Shown: positions 45,583-53,831 of the stretch, one piece after another | Layout of the letters: each line of letters starts with the position of its first letter | Numbering within the stretch: position 1 is the first letter of the stretch | Assembly (NCBI RefSeq): GCF_900112405.1 | Contig: NZ_FOLI01000004.1 | Coordinates: forward strand, 1 to 64,000 | DNA: 64,000 nt | Direction of reading: 5' to 3' | Origin: Fructobacillus durionis | GTDB lineage: Bacteria; Bacillota; Bacilli; Lactobacillales; Lactobacillaceae | Notes under the pieces: model-generated | Database searches by the model: none | Seen by the model: the letters and a program-made list of their open reading frames with translations, nothing else | Told to the model about the DNA's origin: nothing | Translations under genes and position numbers: made by a program

Positions 45583-46674
45583 ATGAATCAACAGGAATGG
45601 CGTGCTGCCTTCAAACAAGAAAACGGTCGCGAACCATCATTTGATGAGTTTAAGATGGCCAAGGAACAGGGCTTTCCAACGCCCATCGTGAACTACGATG
45701 CCATGCCGGATGGTGTGCAGGAGCAATCGGCAGCGATGCCAGCTCGACAGCAGGTCAAGAAGGCCAAGAAAAAGAAGGGCAAGCTAGTATTCATCATTAT
45801 CATTTTGTCGCTAGCTGCCGGCTACTTCTATGGCGCTCACTACTATTCTTACAGTGAATCCCTGGACCGGGCGACGGTGACTTTACAAGACCGCGACAGT
45901 GATCAGTTGAAGAAGGTGGCGGTCTGGGCTAGCTCGAATAAGAGCCTATCATCAAAGGAAGCCAGCACCTTGGCGGACGACCTGAAGGATGCGGATTACA
46001 GCAAGAGTAAGATTCGCTCCCTACTCGATGATTCGAACAGCGATTTGACTCTTAAGAAAGTCGGTCAGAAGTTCGTCATCTTCCCTGATTACAAGGTGGT
46101 TTTGTCCTCTTCTTATAAGGACCGGACGAGTGGCGACTCTTCTTCGTCCGATTCCGACTCCGATTCATCCTCCTCATCGAAAGATAGCTCGGATGAGCTT
46201 GATAACGTGGATACCGATATTTCTGGCAGTGATATTACCTCAACCGTTTCGGACATGGAACAAGCGGTGAACGAGGATTCCCACGTTGATGGTGATACAA
46301 AAGACAATAGTAATAGTGAATTGTCGTTGATTTTTGAAAAGGGAAAGAAGAACAAGGCTTATACGACAATGATTAAGCTGCTTCAGGATGGTAAGAAAGT
46401 CGCAATTGACGGCCGTACGCCGGATGCCGTTGGCTTTTCAAACTACGCTGCTAAGGACTATAAGCAAACCGGTAAGTTAACCGCTGATGCTAATTTCGAA
46501 GTAGTGGTTGAATCGGACTACTTGCCAAGTGGGGATGTTCATACCTCTGGTTCCGTTGTGCAAACTTACCTAGTAAAAAGTAAGATGAAGTACGATGCTA
46601 GTTCTGGTCGTTGGCTCATTGTCAGCATCGACCCCAACCTTCAAAAAACAGACGAAAAGAATGGTGTGAATTAA
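45583..46674 (+). CDS. TcaA-like single-pass membrane protein with N-terminal WxxxF motif
   Basis: 363 residues. Residues 1-31 carry the motif MNQQEWRAAFKQENGREP..DEF shared with the genes at 48560, 49726 and 50633. A Lys-rich stretch and one transmembrane helix (about 68-86, LVFIIIILSLAAGYFYGAHY) follow, so the N-terminus is cytoplasmic. The outer part has a TcaA-like first domain (about 88-170), a Ser/Asp linker (about 183-210) and a C-terminal NTF2-like region (about 240-355, ending MKYDASSGRWLIVSIDPN). TcaA-type proteins affect the cell envelope in staphylococci. The RBS is weak (acggggttacc). Function unproven. Confidence 0.75.
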   Translation: MNQQEWRAAFKQENGREPSFDEFKMAKEQGFPTPIVNYDAMPDGVQEQSAAMPARQQVKKAKKKKGKLVFIIIILSLAAGYFYGAHYYSYSESLDRATVTLQDRDSDQLKKVAVWASSNKSLSSKEASTLADDLKDADYSKSKIRSLLDDSNSDLTLKKVGQKFVIFPDYKVVLSSSYKDRTSGDSSSSDSDSDSSSSSKDSSDELDNVDTDISGSDITSTVSDMEQAVNEDSHVDGDTKDNSNSELSLIFEKGKKNKAYTTMIKLLQDGKKVAIDGRTPDAVGFSNYAAKDYKQTGKLTADANFEVVVESDYLPSGDVHTSGSVVQTYLVKSKMKYDASSGRWLIVSIDPNLQKTDEKNGVN

Positions 46675-46689
46675 ATTGCGATTAGTAAG

Positions 46690-46718
46690 AGACGCTCCGG
46701 TCAGGGAGCGTCTTTTTT
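46690..46718 (+). terminator. Terminator of the TcaA-like gene
   Basis: gacgctcc pairs with gggagcgtc around ggtca, followed by six Ts. Confidence 0.85.
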
Positions 46719-46884
46719 GTTGGTGAAATTTTGTAGAAAAAAGGTTTTATCTTTGAAGTTAAGGATGGATATGTTAAAAAAGTGACGGATTTTGCCATTA
46801 CCCATCTTGCAAGTGGGCTCTTTATGACAATATCGCTATTATTTGTATAAAGACGAGTACTGGAAATGGAAATAAGGAGATTCT

Positions 46885-48186
46885 ATGGCAAAATATCAGT
46901 CATTATTAAAGATGAAGTATAACGGCCGGGGAAGAACGTTGTCCGATAACGAAATTCACCAAGAGTATCAGAGACGTTACCAGTCTTGGTCTGCCCATCG
47001 AACGGAAATGTTTCCAGTCCTGAATAACTATCGAAACCGTTATGATCAAAGCCAACGTTATCCACTCTTTTATACGTTGACAAAGAAAATGGAGAGTCTA
47101 CTGACTGATTTTGGGGATAACTCCTTGGAAATCAAGGAGTTAATCCAGTATTTACCGGTGATTGCTCAACAAACCTACATCCGACAAAACTTAGTTGAAG
47201 AAATCTATCGGTCAAATGAAATTGAGGGAGTGAAAACAAACCGCTATGAATTGAACACGATTGCCAGTGAATTGGTAGAAGGGACTGGTCCAGTCAAAAG
47301 GGGGCGACGTTTATTGTCAACGGTTCTTCTCTACCTAGACAGTATTGAGGGTCGACCAATTTCAATTCATGAGACGACGGATTATCGAACACTGTACGAT
47401 GAGTTGCTCCGGGGTGAGATTCCAGAAGAAAGCCAACCAGATGGTCGACTTTTTCGAAACAGCGAAGTCTACGTGGGTTCCGCAACACAGGTTCGGCACG
47501 TGCCAGTCAGCTCAGAAGGTGAGATTGAACAGGGGTTATCTTCATTGATTGATTATATGAAAGAGGATAAATCTTTTCCTGTCATCAAGGGGATTGTCAG
47601 TCATTTTATTTTTGAAAACGTTCATCCCTTTTTGGACGGTAACGGTCGAATAGGCAGGTACTTACTGTCTGCTTACCTATCCGAACAAGTCGATATGTAT
47701 ACGGGGATGGCGATTTCTTCCGCCATTTTCTTTGAACGAAGCCGTTACTACACGCTATTTAAAGAAGCGGGCGATGTATTAAATTTTGCTGATTTAACCA
47801 TGTTTATTGAAGGCTTATTAGCGATTATTGTGTCAGGTCAGGAACGAGTCATCACAGATTTAAAACAGCGGAAACAGGAGTTAGAGGAAGCAAGGAAAAA
47901 GTTAATGATGAAAATGCAATCGTATTTTCAAAACTGGACTTTATCGGATTGTGAAGAAGAGTTCGTTGCGGGAATCTTATCCCTTCTTTTGCAGTCTCAG
48001 ATGTTTGAAAACGACTTTAATCAAGGACTGAAGCTACAAAAGATTGTGACACGATTGAAGAAGGACTATCGTTTTCCGGAAGTGCAGGTTCGGCGCATCT
48101 GTCACTTTCTCGAAGAGAAGGGGCTACTGATTCGACAGCAAAACCGTCCCGTCCGTTATACATTGGCCGATGATTTGCATTCATGA
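46885..48186 (+). CDS. Fic-domain protein, class II (self-inhibited)
   Basis: Fic enzymes transfer AMP or related groups to target hydroxyls. The full catalytic motif HPFLDGNGRIGR lies at about 247-258. The inhibitory helix motif SNEIEG (about 110-115) is N-terminal to the Fic core, which defines class II. A DUF4172-like/N-terminal region precedes it and a winged helix (about 395-430) ends the 433-residue protein. No antitoxin gene adjoins, as expected for an intramolecular inhibitor. RBS aaggag. Target unknown. Confidence 0.9.
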   Translation: MAKYQSLLKMKYNGRGRTLSDNEIHQEYQRRYQSWSAHRTEMFPVLNNYRNRYDQSQRYPLFYTLTKKMESLLTDFGDNSLEIKELIQYLPVIAQQTYIRQNLVEEIYRSNEIEGVKTNRYELNTIASELVEGTGPVKRGRRLLSTVLLYLDSIEGRPISIHETTDYRTLYDELLRGEIPEESQPDGRLFRNSEVYVGSATQVRHVPVSSEGEIEQGLSSLIDYMKEDKSFPVIKGIVSHFIFENVHPFLDGNGRIGRYLLSAYLSEQVDMYTGMAISSAIFFERSRYYTLFKEAGDVLNFADLTMFIEGLLAIIVSGQERVITDLKQRKQELEEARKKLMMKMQSYFQNWTLSDCEEEFVAGILSLLLQSQMFENDFNQGLKLQKIVTRLKKDYRFPEVQVRRICHFLEEKGLLIRQQNRPVRYTLADDLHS

Positions 48187-48245
48187 TGCCGGAGGGGATG
48201 TGCTAGACTATTATTAGTAGAAAAAGAAATTAGGTAAAGAATAGC

Positions 48246-48365
48246 ATGAGATTAATCAATCGAATCGTCAATGACTGCAAACAAATTCGTCCACTAACTT
48301 GGATTATTGTGGTCATTTTATTGGTGGCCATTATTGCCATTGCGCCATCAGCACTTAAGGGTTAA
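48246..48365 (+). CDS. Small single-pass membrane peptide (39 residues)
   Basis: ATG at 48246 preceded by taggtaaag (AGG about 11 nt away), TAA at 48363-48365, terminator 11 nt later. The peptide has a polar N-terminus (MRLINRIVNDCKQIRP) and one helix rich in Ile, Val and Ala (about 19-33), ending APSALKG. I do not recognise a family. It could be a small envelope peptide or a type I-toxin-like peptide, but no antisense RNA is evident. Confidence 0.6.
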   Translation: MRLINRIVNDCKQIRPLTWIIVVILLVAIIAIAPSALKG

Positions 48366-48375
48366 TTAAGTACAG

Positions 48376-48404
48376 AGCCTGCTTAGATAGCAGGCTTTTT
48401 TATT
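48376..48404 (+). terminator. Terminator after the small membrane peptide
   Basis: agcctgct pairs with agcaggct around tagat, followed by six Ts. Confidence 0.83.
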
Positions 48405-48559
48405 TTTCAACAACGTTCACTTATTTCGATTGAAATCATTTAAATAAGTAGGAAAATACGTAATTTGCACGTAAAAAGAGCCAATAATTTAATAAATGAC
48501 CGTTTTTGTGGTAGACTTTTCACTGTTTATAGAGCTTTTATGAAAGCAGAGGAGAGAAC

Positions 48560-49540
48560 ATGACAAGTAAGAAAGATTGGGAAGACTATTTCGAACTATT
48601 GAACGGTCGAAAGCCAACCCCTGATGAAGTTGCAGCAGCCTTACAAAAGGGTGAATTTGAAGCGGAGCAACCAGCAGCACAGGTTAGCCAGCCACAAGCG
48701 CAAGTTAGTCAGGCACAGCCATCACAAGCAGCGGCAGCACCAACCGCAGCAGCACCAGCTGCTAACCAAGAAGGCAAGTTTAAGGGCTTCTTGGCCTGGT
48801 ATAAGGATGCGCTTTTGCATCCAGTGAATGCAGCTAGCCGAGCAGAGCAGCCACACTTTGGCTATGCCATCATTTCTTATTTGATTACGGTGCTTTTGTC
48901 AGCTGGTATCTTCTGGAACATCACTCGCCGTATCTTTGCCTGGGCGAAGGAACAGCAGGGAGCGGATACTTCACTGATTAACAAGATTTCTGATCAAGTG
49001 ACATCGCCAATCTTTACAACCTTCTTTATTACCTTTATCTTTTTGTTCTTAGTGGCTTTGCCAGGACTATTCCTGACAGCTAAAAATGGTAAGGGATTCA
49101 AGAACCTTTGTGCTGACTACCTGTCATGGTTCCCAGCCATCTCATTGATTGCCTTGATTGGCTTTGTTTATTCATACATTGCTGCCATGCCATCGACTAG
49201 CGAATGGGAAAACATGTTGGAATCCGCCTTCGAAAACGGTAACTTCACACCATTGATGAACGGTATTTCAAGCGTGCTTCTTACCATCTTGCCTTTGATT
49301 GCCATCCCATCTTTCGCCATCGGTTTGACCTACTATAAGGCCTTCCAAATGGTCATCGAAGCCCGCATCCAGGGACAAAAGTTTGATGCCTTTTGGTGGT
49401 TCATCATCCAAATCGTGATTACAGTTGTGATTACGATGATTGTGATGGCTGTTATCGTGGACCCACAGTTTAGTTCTTTGGGTAATAAGATTGCCAACAC
49501 GATTTCGAATGCGACATCATCAAGTTCATACTCGTACTAA
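48560..49540 (+). CDS. Polytopic membrane protein with N-terminal WxxxF motif
   Basis: 326 residues. The N-terminal motif (KDWEDYFELLNGRKPTPDEV, about 5-24) is followed by a Gln/Ala/Pro linker (about 36-72) and a membrane domain with five hydrophobic segments (about 105-124, 150-172, 188-210, 232-256, 272-300), ending in a Ser/Tyr tail. It resembles the uncharacterised DUF6574-type proteins of lactobacilli; function unknown. RBS gaggagagaac. Paralogue of the gene at 49726, but a terminator separates them. Confidence 0.75.
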   Translation: MTSKKDWEDYFELLNGRKPTPDEVAAALQKGEFEAEQPAAQVSQPQAQVSQAQPSQAAAAPTAAAPAANQEGKFKGFLAWYKDALLHPVNAASRAEQPHFGYAIISYLITVLLSAGIFWNITRRIFAWAKEQQGADTSLINKISDQVTSPIFTTFFITFIFLFLVALPGLFLTAKNGKGFKNLCADYLSWFPAISLIALIGFVYSYIAAMPSTSEWENMLESAFENGNFTPLMNGISSVLLTILPLIAIPSFAIGLTYYKAFQMVIEARIQGQKFDAFWWFIIQIVITVVITMIVMAVIVDPQFSSLGNKIANTISNATSSSSYSY

Positions 49541-49567
49541 TTATTAGAATCATTCGATTTTATTTAG

Positions 49568-49594
49568 AAAAAGCCGGTCAGACCGGCTTTTTTA
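49568..49594 (+). terminator. Terminator after the first polytopic paralogue
   Basis: aaagccggtc pairs with gaccggcttt around a single-base or tetra loop, followed by Ts. Confidence 0.83.
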
Positions 49595-49725
49595 CTGCCC
49601 TAAAAGTTAAGCTTTCATAAAAAGTCGAACAATTGGCCTAAAATGTCGGTTATATTTTTAATAAAACTCTGATAAGTGGTACAATTTTAACTGTTATTTA
49701 ATATAAATGAAATAGGAGAGAAGAT

Positions 49726-50628
49726 ATGTCAACTCGTAAAGAATGGGAAGAATATTTCCAAGCTGTTAACGACCGCATGCCAAATGATGCGGAAGTAGCA
49801 GAAGCCTTGCAAAAGGGTGAATTCCAAGAAGCTACAACAGCACAAGCAGCACCTGCACAGGAAACTGCTCAACCAGCTCAAGCTGCACAGGCACAACAAG
49901 CACAACCAAACGAAAAGGTTGAAGAATTCAAGAAGCAAGCCGGTAACTACTTTGCTTGGTTCAAGGAACGTGCGATGGCACCAACAAAGTTCATGAACGA
50001 TGAAAAGCCAAACAAGATGTTCTTGTGGATTTCATTTGCATTGGCTGTTATTTTTGCAGCTTTGACACCATGGAACTACTTGCGCCGTGTCTTGGATCAA
50101 TTGAACAGCCAATCAGGTGGTGCTAGTTCATCAACTAAGTCAGCGATGAGCTCATTCTTGAACTCAACATTCATCGATTCTGCTTTGATTAGCATTGTTC
50201 TTTTCTTGGCTGCCTTCGTTGGAATGGCCATTTTGTTGAACAAGAAAGAAAACTTCCAAGTGATGTTGAACAAGTACTTGGTGATCTTCCCAGCCGCTAC
50301 TGTTTTGACTTTCATCGGCTTCTTGTACTCATTCTTTGCAAGCACACCATCATTGTCAGACTACAGCGCCTTCAAGTCAGCAATCGATGACCCAATGTCA
50401 TTTAACATGTCAATTGCAGGTATCGTTGTCTTCGTCATTACAATGATCGTTGCCTTCCAATTCATCCAAAAGAACTTGGCTTCAAACCAGAAGATGGACA
50501 TCATCTGGTGGCAGTTGCTTCAATTTGTTATCACTGCCGTTGTCTTTGTTGTTTTGGTAAGCTGCGTCTTCCAACCAATGTTGGACTCAGCTGCCACAAC
50601 ATTCATGAAGTCATCAATCTGGTACTAA
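49726..50628 (+). CDS. Polytopic membrane protein with N-terminal WxxxF motif (paralogue)
   Basis: 300 residues with the motif KEWEEYFQAVNDRMPNDAEV (about 5-24), an Ala/Gln-rich linker and five hydrophobic segments in the same order as the 48560 protein. TGGTACAAT near 49673-49681 is an extended -10; RBS ataggagag. The codon bias is strong, with near-ribosomal preference for gaa, aag and ttg-type codons, suggesting high expression. The next gene starts 4 nt after its stop. Confidence 0.75.
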   Translation: MSTRKEWEEYFQAVNDRMPNDAEVAEALQKGEFQEATTAQAAPAQETAQPAQAAQAQQAQPNEKVEEFKKQAGNYFAWFKERAMAPTKFMNDEKPNKMFLWISFALAVIFAALTPWNYLRRVLDQLNSQSGGASSSTKSAMSSFLNSTFIDSALISIVLFLAAFVGMAILLNKKENFQVMLNKYLVIFPAATVLTFIGFLYSFFASTPSLSDYSAFKSAIDDPMSFNMSIAGIVVFVITMIVAFQFIQKNLASNQKMDIIWWQLLQFVITAVVFVVLVSCVFQPMLDSAATTFMKSSIWY

Positions 50629-50632
50629 TACC

Positions 50633-52078
50633 ATGACGCAACAAGAATGGCTCGACGCCTTTAAAAGTCAAAATGGTCGTGAACCTTCGCTTGACGAATT
50701 CAAGCAAGCAAAGCAAAATGGTTTTGCCTTGTCTCAACCAGCTCAATCGGTTTCGCCTCAAAACGAACTAAAGAACTGGGTCGCCCAATTCGAAAAGCAA
50801 TATAACCGTAAGCCTTCATTCGACGAAGTGAAGCAACGTCGTTTCTTGGGGGATGCTAAGCCATCGCAGCCTACTCAGCCTGTTCAAGCTCAGCAGCCAA
50901 CTCAAGCAACACAACCAGTACAGACTCAGCAACCTGTACAACCACGCCGTCAAAAGTCTGCTCAACAAGCGACACCGGCAACGCCACACCGGAATCAGAA
51001 GAAGTCTGGTAAGGGTAAGAAGTGGGGTGTTCGCTCATTGATTATCATCATCGTGCTCTTGGGTGCTGGCTACTTCTTTGGCCAGAACTACTACTCATAC
51101 GATTCATCAATGGATCGTGCCGCCACAATGTTGAACAGCCACAGCTTGGACAAGTATAGCAAGAACGTAGTTTGGGCGGATAACGAGAAGAAGTTGACTG
51201 GTAGTGAAGCGGCTCCATTGGCTGACCTCATGAAGTCAAGCAAGTACAACAGCAAGTCCGATGTGAAGGACTTGTTGAAGTCAAACGCCTACGGCGTTCA
51301 GTTGAAGAAGTCTGGTAAGAAGTTCCTAATCTTTGACGACTACAAGGTGGTTGTTCGTCCAGTGACGGTTAAGGTTTATACCGACCAATCTGGATTAACA
51401 GTGAAGGCCAACGGTAAAGTCTTGGACAACGACTCGGATTCAGACAGCGTGATTACGGTTAAGCACCAAGCACCTGGACTCTACGAGTTTACAGCATCTG
51501 GTACATCAGACGGTGACTCATACAAGGGTACAGACAGCGAACAATTGGGTGATAGCTCAACTGCCCGTGTCTACATCTACACTGAGAAGTCATCATCTAG
51601 TTCATCTTCTTCATCAAAGAACAAGATGACGAAGGATGATGCCACAGAAACCCTTCAATCAATGGCTTCTTTGCTTTCATCAATCGGTGCAAGCAGCGAC
51701 TCAGATAGCTCAAGTTCAACGACCGCATCAGACGTCTTCACGGACGGTTCTGATAACAAGGCCTACACGGACTTCACTGAGATGATTAAGAACAACAAGA
51801 CGACGTCAAAGCGTACGGCTGATTCCATTAACTTCGGTTCAATCGACGTTCAAGACGTGAAGTCAACTGGTAAGAAGACAGCGGATGCTACCTTCAAGAT
51901 GCAAGAAGACTTCAACTACACGGCAGACACTGATCCTGACAAGCACACTTCTGGAACATTGACGCAGGTATTCTTGCTCAAGGCCCACATGAAGTATGAC
52001 AAGGACGCTGGTAAGTGGTTGATTGATAGCATCGATTCTAATCAACAGAAGATTTCTGAACAAGACAATACCAAGTAA
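50633..52078 (+). CDS. TcaA-like membrane protein with two N-terminal WxxxF motifs
   Basis: 481 residues. The motif occurs twice (QQEWLDAFKSQNGREPSLDE, about 3-22, and LKNWVAQFEKQYNRKPSFDE, about 46-65), then a Gln/Pro/Thr linker and a transmembrane helix (about 140-158). The outer part has a TcaA-like first domain (about 160-240), a second domain (about 241-310), a Ser-rich linker and a C-terminal NTF2-like region (about 360-475, MKYDKDAGKWLIDSIDSN). Parallel to the 45583 protein but with the extra middle domain. No RBS lies in the 4 nt gap, so translation is probably coupled to the gene before. Confidence 0.75.
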   Translation: MTQQEWLDAFKSQNGREPSLDEFKQAKQNGFALSQPAQSVSPQNELKNWVAQFEKQYNRKPSFDEVKQRRFLGDAKPSQPTQPVQAQQPTQATQPVQTQQPVQPRRQKSAQQATPATPHRNQKKSGKGKKWGVRSLIIIIVLLGAGYFFGQNYYSYDSSMDRAATMLNSHSLDKYSKNVVWADNEKKLTGSEAAPLADLMKSSKYNSKSDVKDLLKSNAYGVQLKKSGKKFLIFDDYKVVVRPVTVKVYTDQSGLTVKANGKVLDNDSDSDSVITVKHQAPGLYEFTASGTSDGDSYKGTDSEQLGDSSTARVYIYTEKSSSSSSSSSKNKMTKDDATETLQSMASLLSSIGASSDSDSSSSTTASDVFTDGSDNKAYTDFTEMIKNNKTTSKRTADSINFGSIDVQDVKSTGKKTADATFKMQEDFNYTADTDPDKHTSGTLTQVFLLKAHMKYDKDAGKWLIDSIDSNQQKISEQDNTK

Positions 52079-52096
52079 TTGATATTTCTTAAATAT

Positions 52097-52130
52097 AAAA
52101 ATCCCCCTCTCCGGGGGATTTTTTATTTTT
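52097..52130 (+). terminator. Terminator of the 49726-50633 pair
   Basis: aaaatccccc pairs with gggggatttt around tctc(c), followed by Ts. Confidence 0.88.
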
Positions 52131-52174
52131 GTTAAATCTTCATTCGAGATAATCGAGATTTTGTCGAAACACCT

Positions 52175-52203
52175 TTGACATATTCCAAATAAAGGTGCAA
52201 AAT
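52175..52203 (+). promoter_or_regulatory. Promoter of the third surface protein
   Basis: TTGACA (52175-52180), 17 bp, CAAAAT (52198-52203). A ~100 nt leader follows. Confidence 0.6.
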
Positions 52204-52314
52204 AAAGTTAGAAAAAGGGTTGTCCTAGCCTAGTGCTAAGGAACTAAACTGAATAGCTACCGGAACAGAGTGGCAGGTCAGCTTAGAATTAAGCAACCGT
52301 TTTGGAGCACTGCT

Positions 52315-53652
52315 ATGACAGTTAATCAACATTCACAATATAAGAGCCAACAGAAGGCGATGATGGCAAAGTTCTTTATCTTGCCAGTCGTTGTTCTCTT
52401 GGCACTGTTCTCAATGGCCACTTTGGGGATGAAGGGTCTGACAAATGCGGATAGTATGGTATCTGCTAAGGCCTTAAACCCAAATGACTGTGTGAGCGGC
52501 GTTAAACTGTCCGATCTTTCTCACCCATCTGATACGACCTATAGTTATTACGATACGGTGCAAGCAAAGTGGACTTTTAACATTCCAACCGACCAAGACA
52601 TCGAGGCCGGTGATACTTTGACGCTTCCAATCCCTAGCGGATTGACACCTTTGTCTGATGATTCCTTCGATATTAAGTCACCAAATGGTGACGTCTTTGC
52701 CCACGTTGTCGTGGATAAGGAATCTGGAACCGTTAAGTTGACCTTTGAAGAACCAGCTTCCATCGCCAACAAGGATCACGCGGTCAAGGGTGACATGGAA
52801 TTACCACTGACCTTTAAGGGCGGTGCGGTAACACCAGGTGCTAACAACAACATCGACTGGGGAATTAACGGTTGGGTAACACCAGTTCACATTGATCCAA
52901 ATGACACACCTGATGCCACAGAAGAAATCTTCAAGTGGTCATACTTCGATCAAACTGATGAGAACCTAATCCACTGGCGTGTTCGTTACAATGCTTTGAG
53001 CAACATGACGACAACCAACGGAACGATGACCGATACGGTTTATGGTACGAACCACTCCTTGGTTGCTAGTTCAATCCATGCCTACGTGGTAAACTATACC
53101 GCTGGTGCACAGCACTACAACGTGGTTTCTGAAATTCCAGCTAGCCAGGTTCACCAAACTGGTACCAACAGCTTTACCGTTAACATCGGTAACCTTCCTT
53201 CTAATGAAGGTGTTGTCCTTGAATACGATACCCGCATCACGGATGGTCGTATCTCACCAGCTTATGGTAATGGTGCAACCTTCACCAACAACGGTGTTCA
53301 AGGTCCTACTGCCGATGCTTGGCAGGCTGTAACAAAGGGTGGCGGTGGCGCTGATAACAACGATACACCAGTTAACCCAACGCCAAATCCTACGCCAACA
53401 CCTACACCAACGCCTACACCAGCACCAACCCCTAACAAGGGCGGCGGTGATAACGACAACGGTGGCAATGGTGGTAACGGAAACGATAACACCAATACCA
53501 AGAAGGCTACGAACCAAAGCAAGAACCGTACCCGCAATTACACGGCTTTGCCATCAACTGCTAAGCAGGATAACCATGCCGGCTTAATCTTCATGTCAAT
53601 GGCAACAGCAATTGCTGCAGGCTTAACTGGATTGTTTGGACGTAAGCACTAA
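52315..53652 (+). CDS. Surface adhesin-like protein with LPSTA sorting signal
   Basis: 445 residues from ATG 52315, chosen over a GTG at 52270 because GGAG (52304-52307) lies 7 nt ahead. N-terminal signal anchor (about 19-45), two adhesion domains (about 55-190 and 210-340) related to those of the genes at 41429 and 42902, a proline-threonine spacer with repeated PTPTPT (53376-53440), a Gly/Asn/Asp stretch and a C-terminal LPSTAKQ sorting signal, helix and GRKH tail. Ligand unknown. Single-gene unit. Confidence 0.85.
   Translation: MTVNQHSQYKSQQKAMMAKFFILPVVVLLALFSMATLGMKGLTNADSMVSAKALNPNDCVSGVKLSDLSHPSDTTYSYYDTVQAKWTFNIPTDQDIEAGDTLTLPIPSGLTPLSDDSFDIKSPNGDVFAHVVVDKESGTVKLTFEEPASIANKDHAVKGDMELPLTFKGGAVTPGANNNIDWGINGWVTPVHIDPNDTPDATEEIFKWSYFDQTDENLIHWRVRYNALSNMTTTNGTMTDTVYGTNHSLVASSIHAYVVNYTAGAQHYNVVSEIPASQVHQTGTNSFTVNIGNLPSNEGVVLEYDTRITDGRISPAYGNGATFTNNGVQGPTADAWQAVTKGGGGADNNDTPVNPTPNPTPTPTPTPTPAPTPNKGGGDNDNGGNGGNGNDNTNTKKATNQSKNRTRNYTALPSTAKQDNHAGLIFMSMATAIAAGLTGLFGRKH
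53376..53441 (+). repeat. Pro-Thr codon repeat in the wall-spanning spacer
   Basis: Alternating cca/acg or aca codons encode a PTPTPTP-type tract. Such tracts vary in length between strains by slippage or recombination. Confidence 0.7.
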
Positions 53653-53663
53653 TAAGTAACTTC

Positions 53664-53700
53664 AAAAGTCGCTGGCTCGAAAGAGCGGGCGGCTTTTTTG
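53664..53700 (+). terminator. Terminator of the LPSTA surface protein gene
   Basis: aaaagtcgctggctc pairs (with G-U) with gagcgggcggctttt around gaaa. Confidence 0.82.
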
Positions 53701-53831
53701 TGTGCTTTGAAGGTAAAAAGAGGAATAGCAGTTTTATTAAAATACTTTAAAAATATTAATTATTGACATCTCATATTAACAAAAGTAATAAAAGTGTTAT
53801 TATAAAAATAACAGATTATTGGAGGAGAATG

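Noticed and set aside
53254-53587. Frames in other registers across the Pro-Thr repeat
   Set aside because: Produced by the repetitive codons of the surface protein spacer; no start signals.
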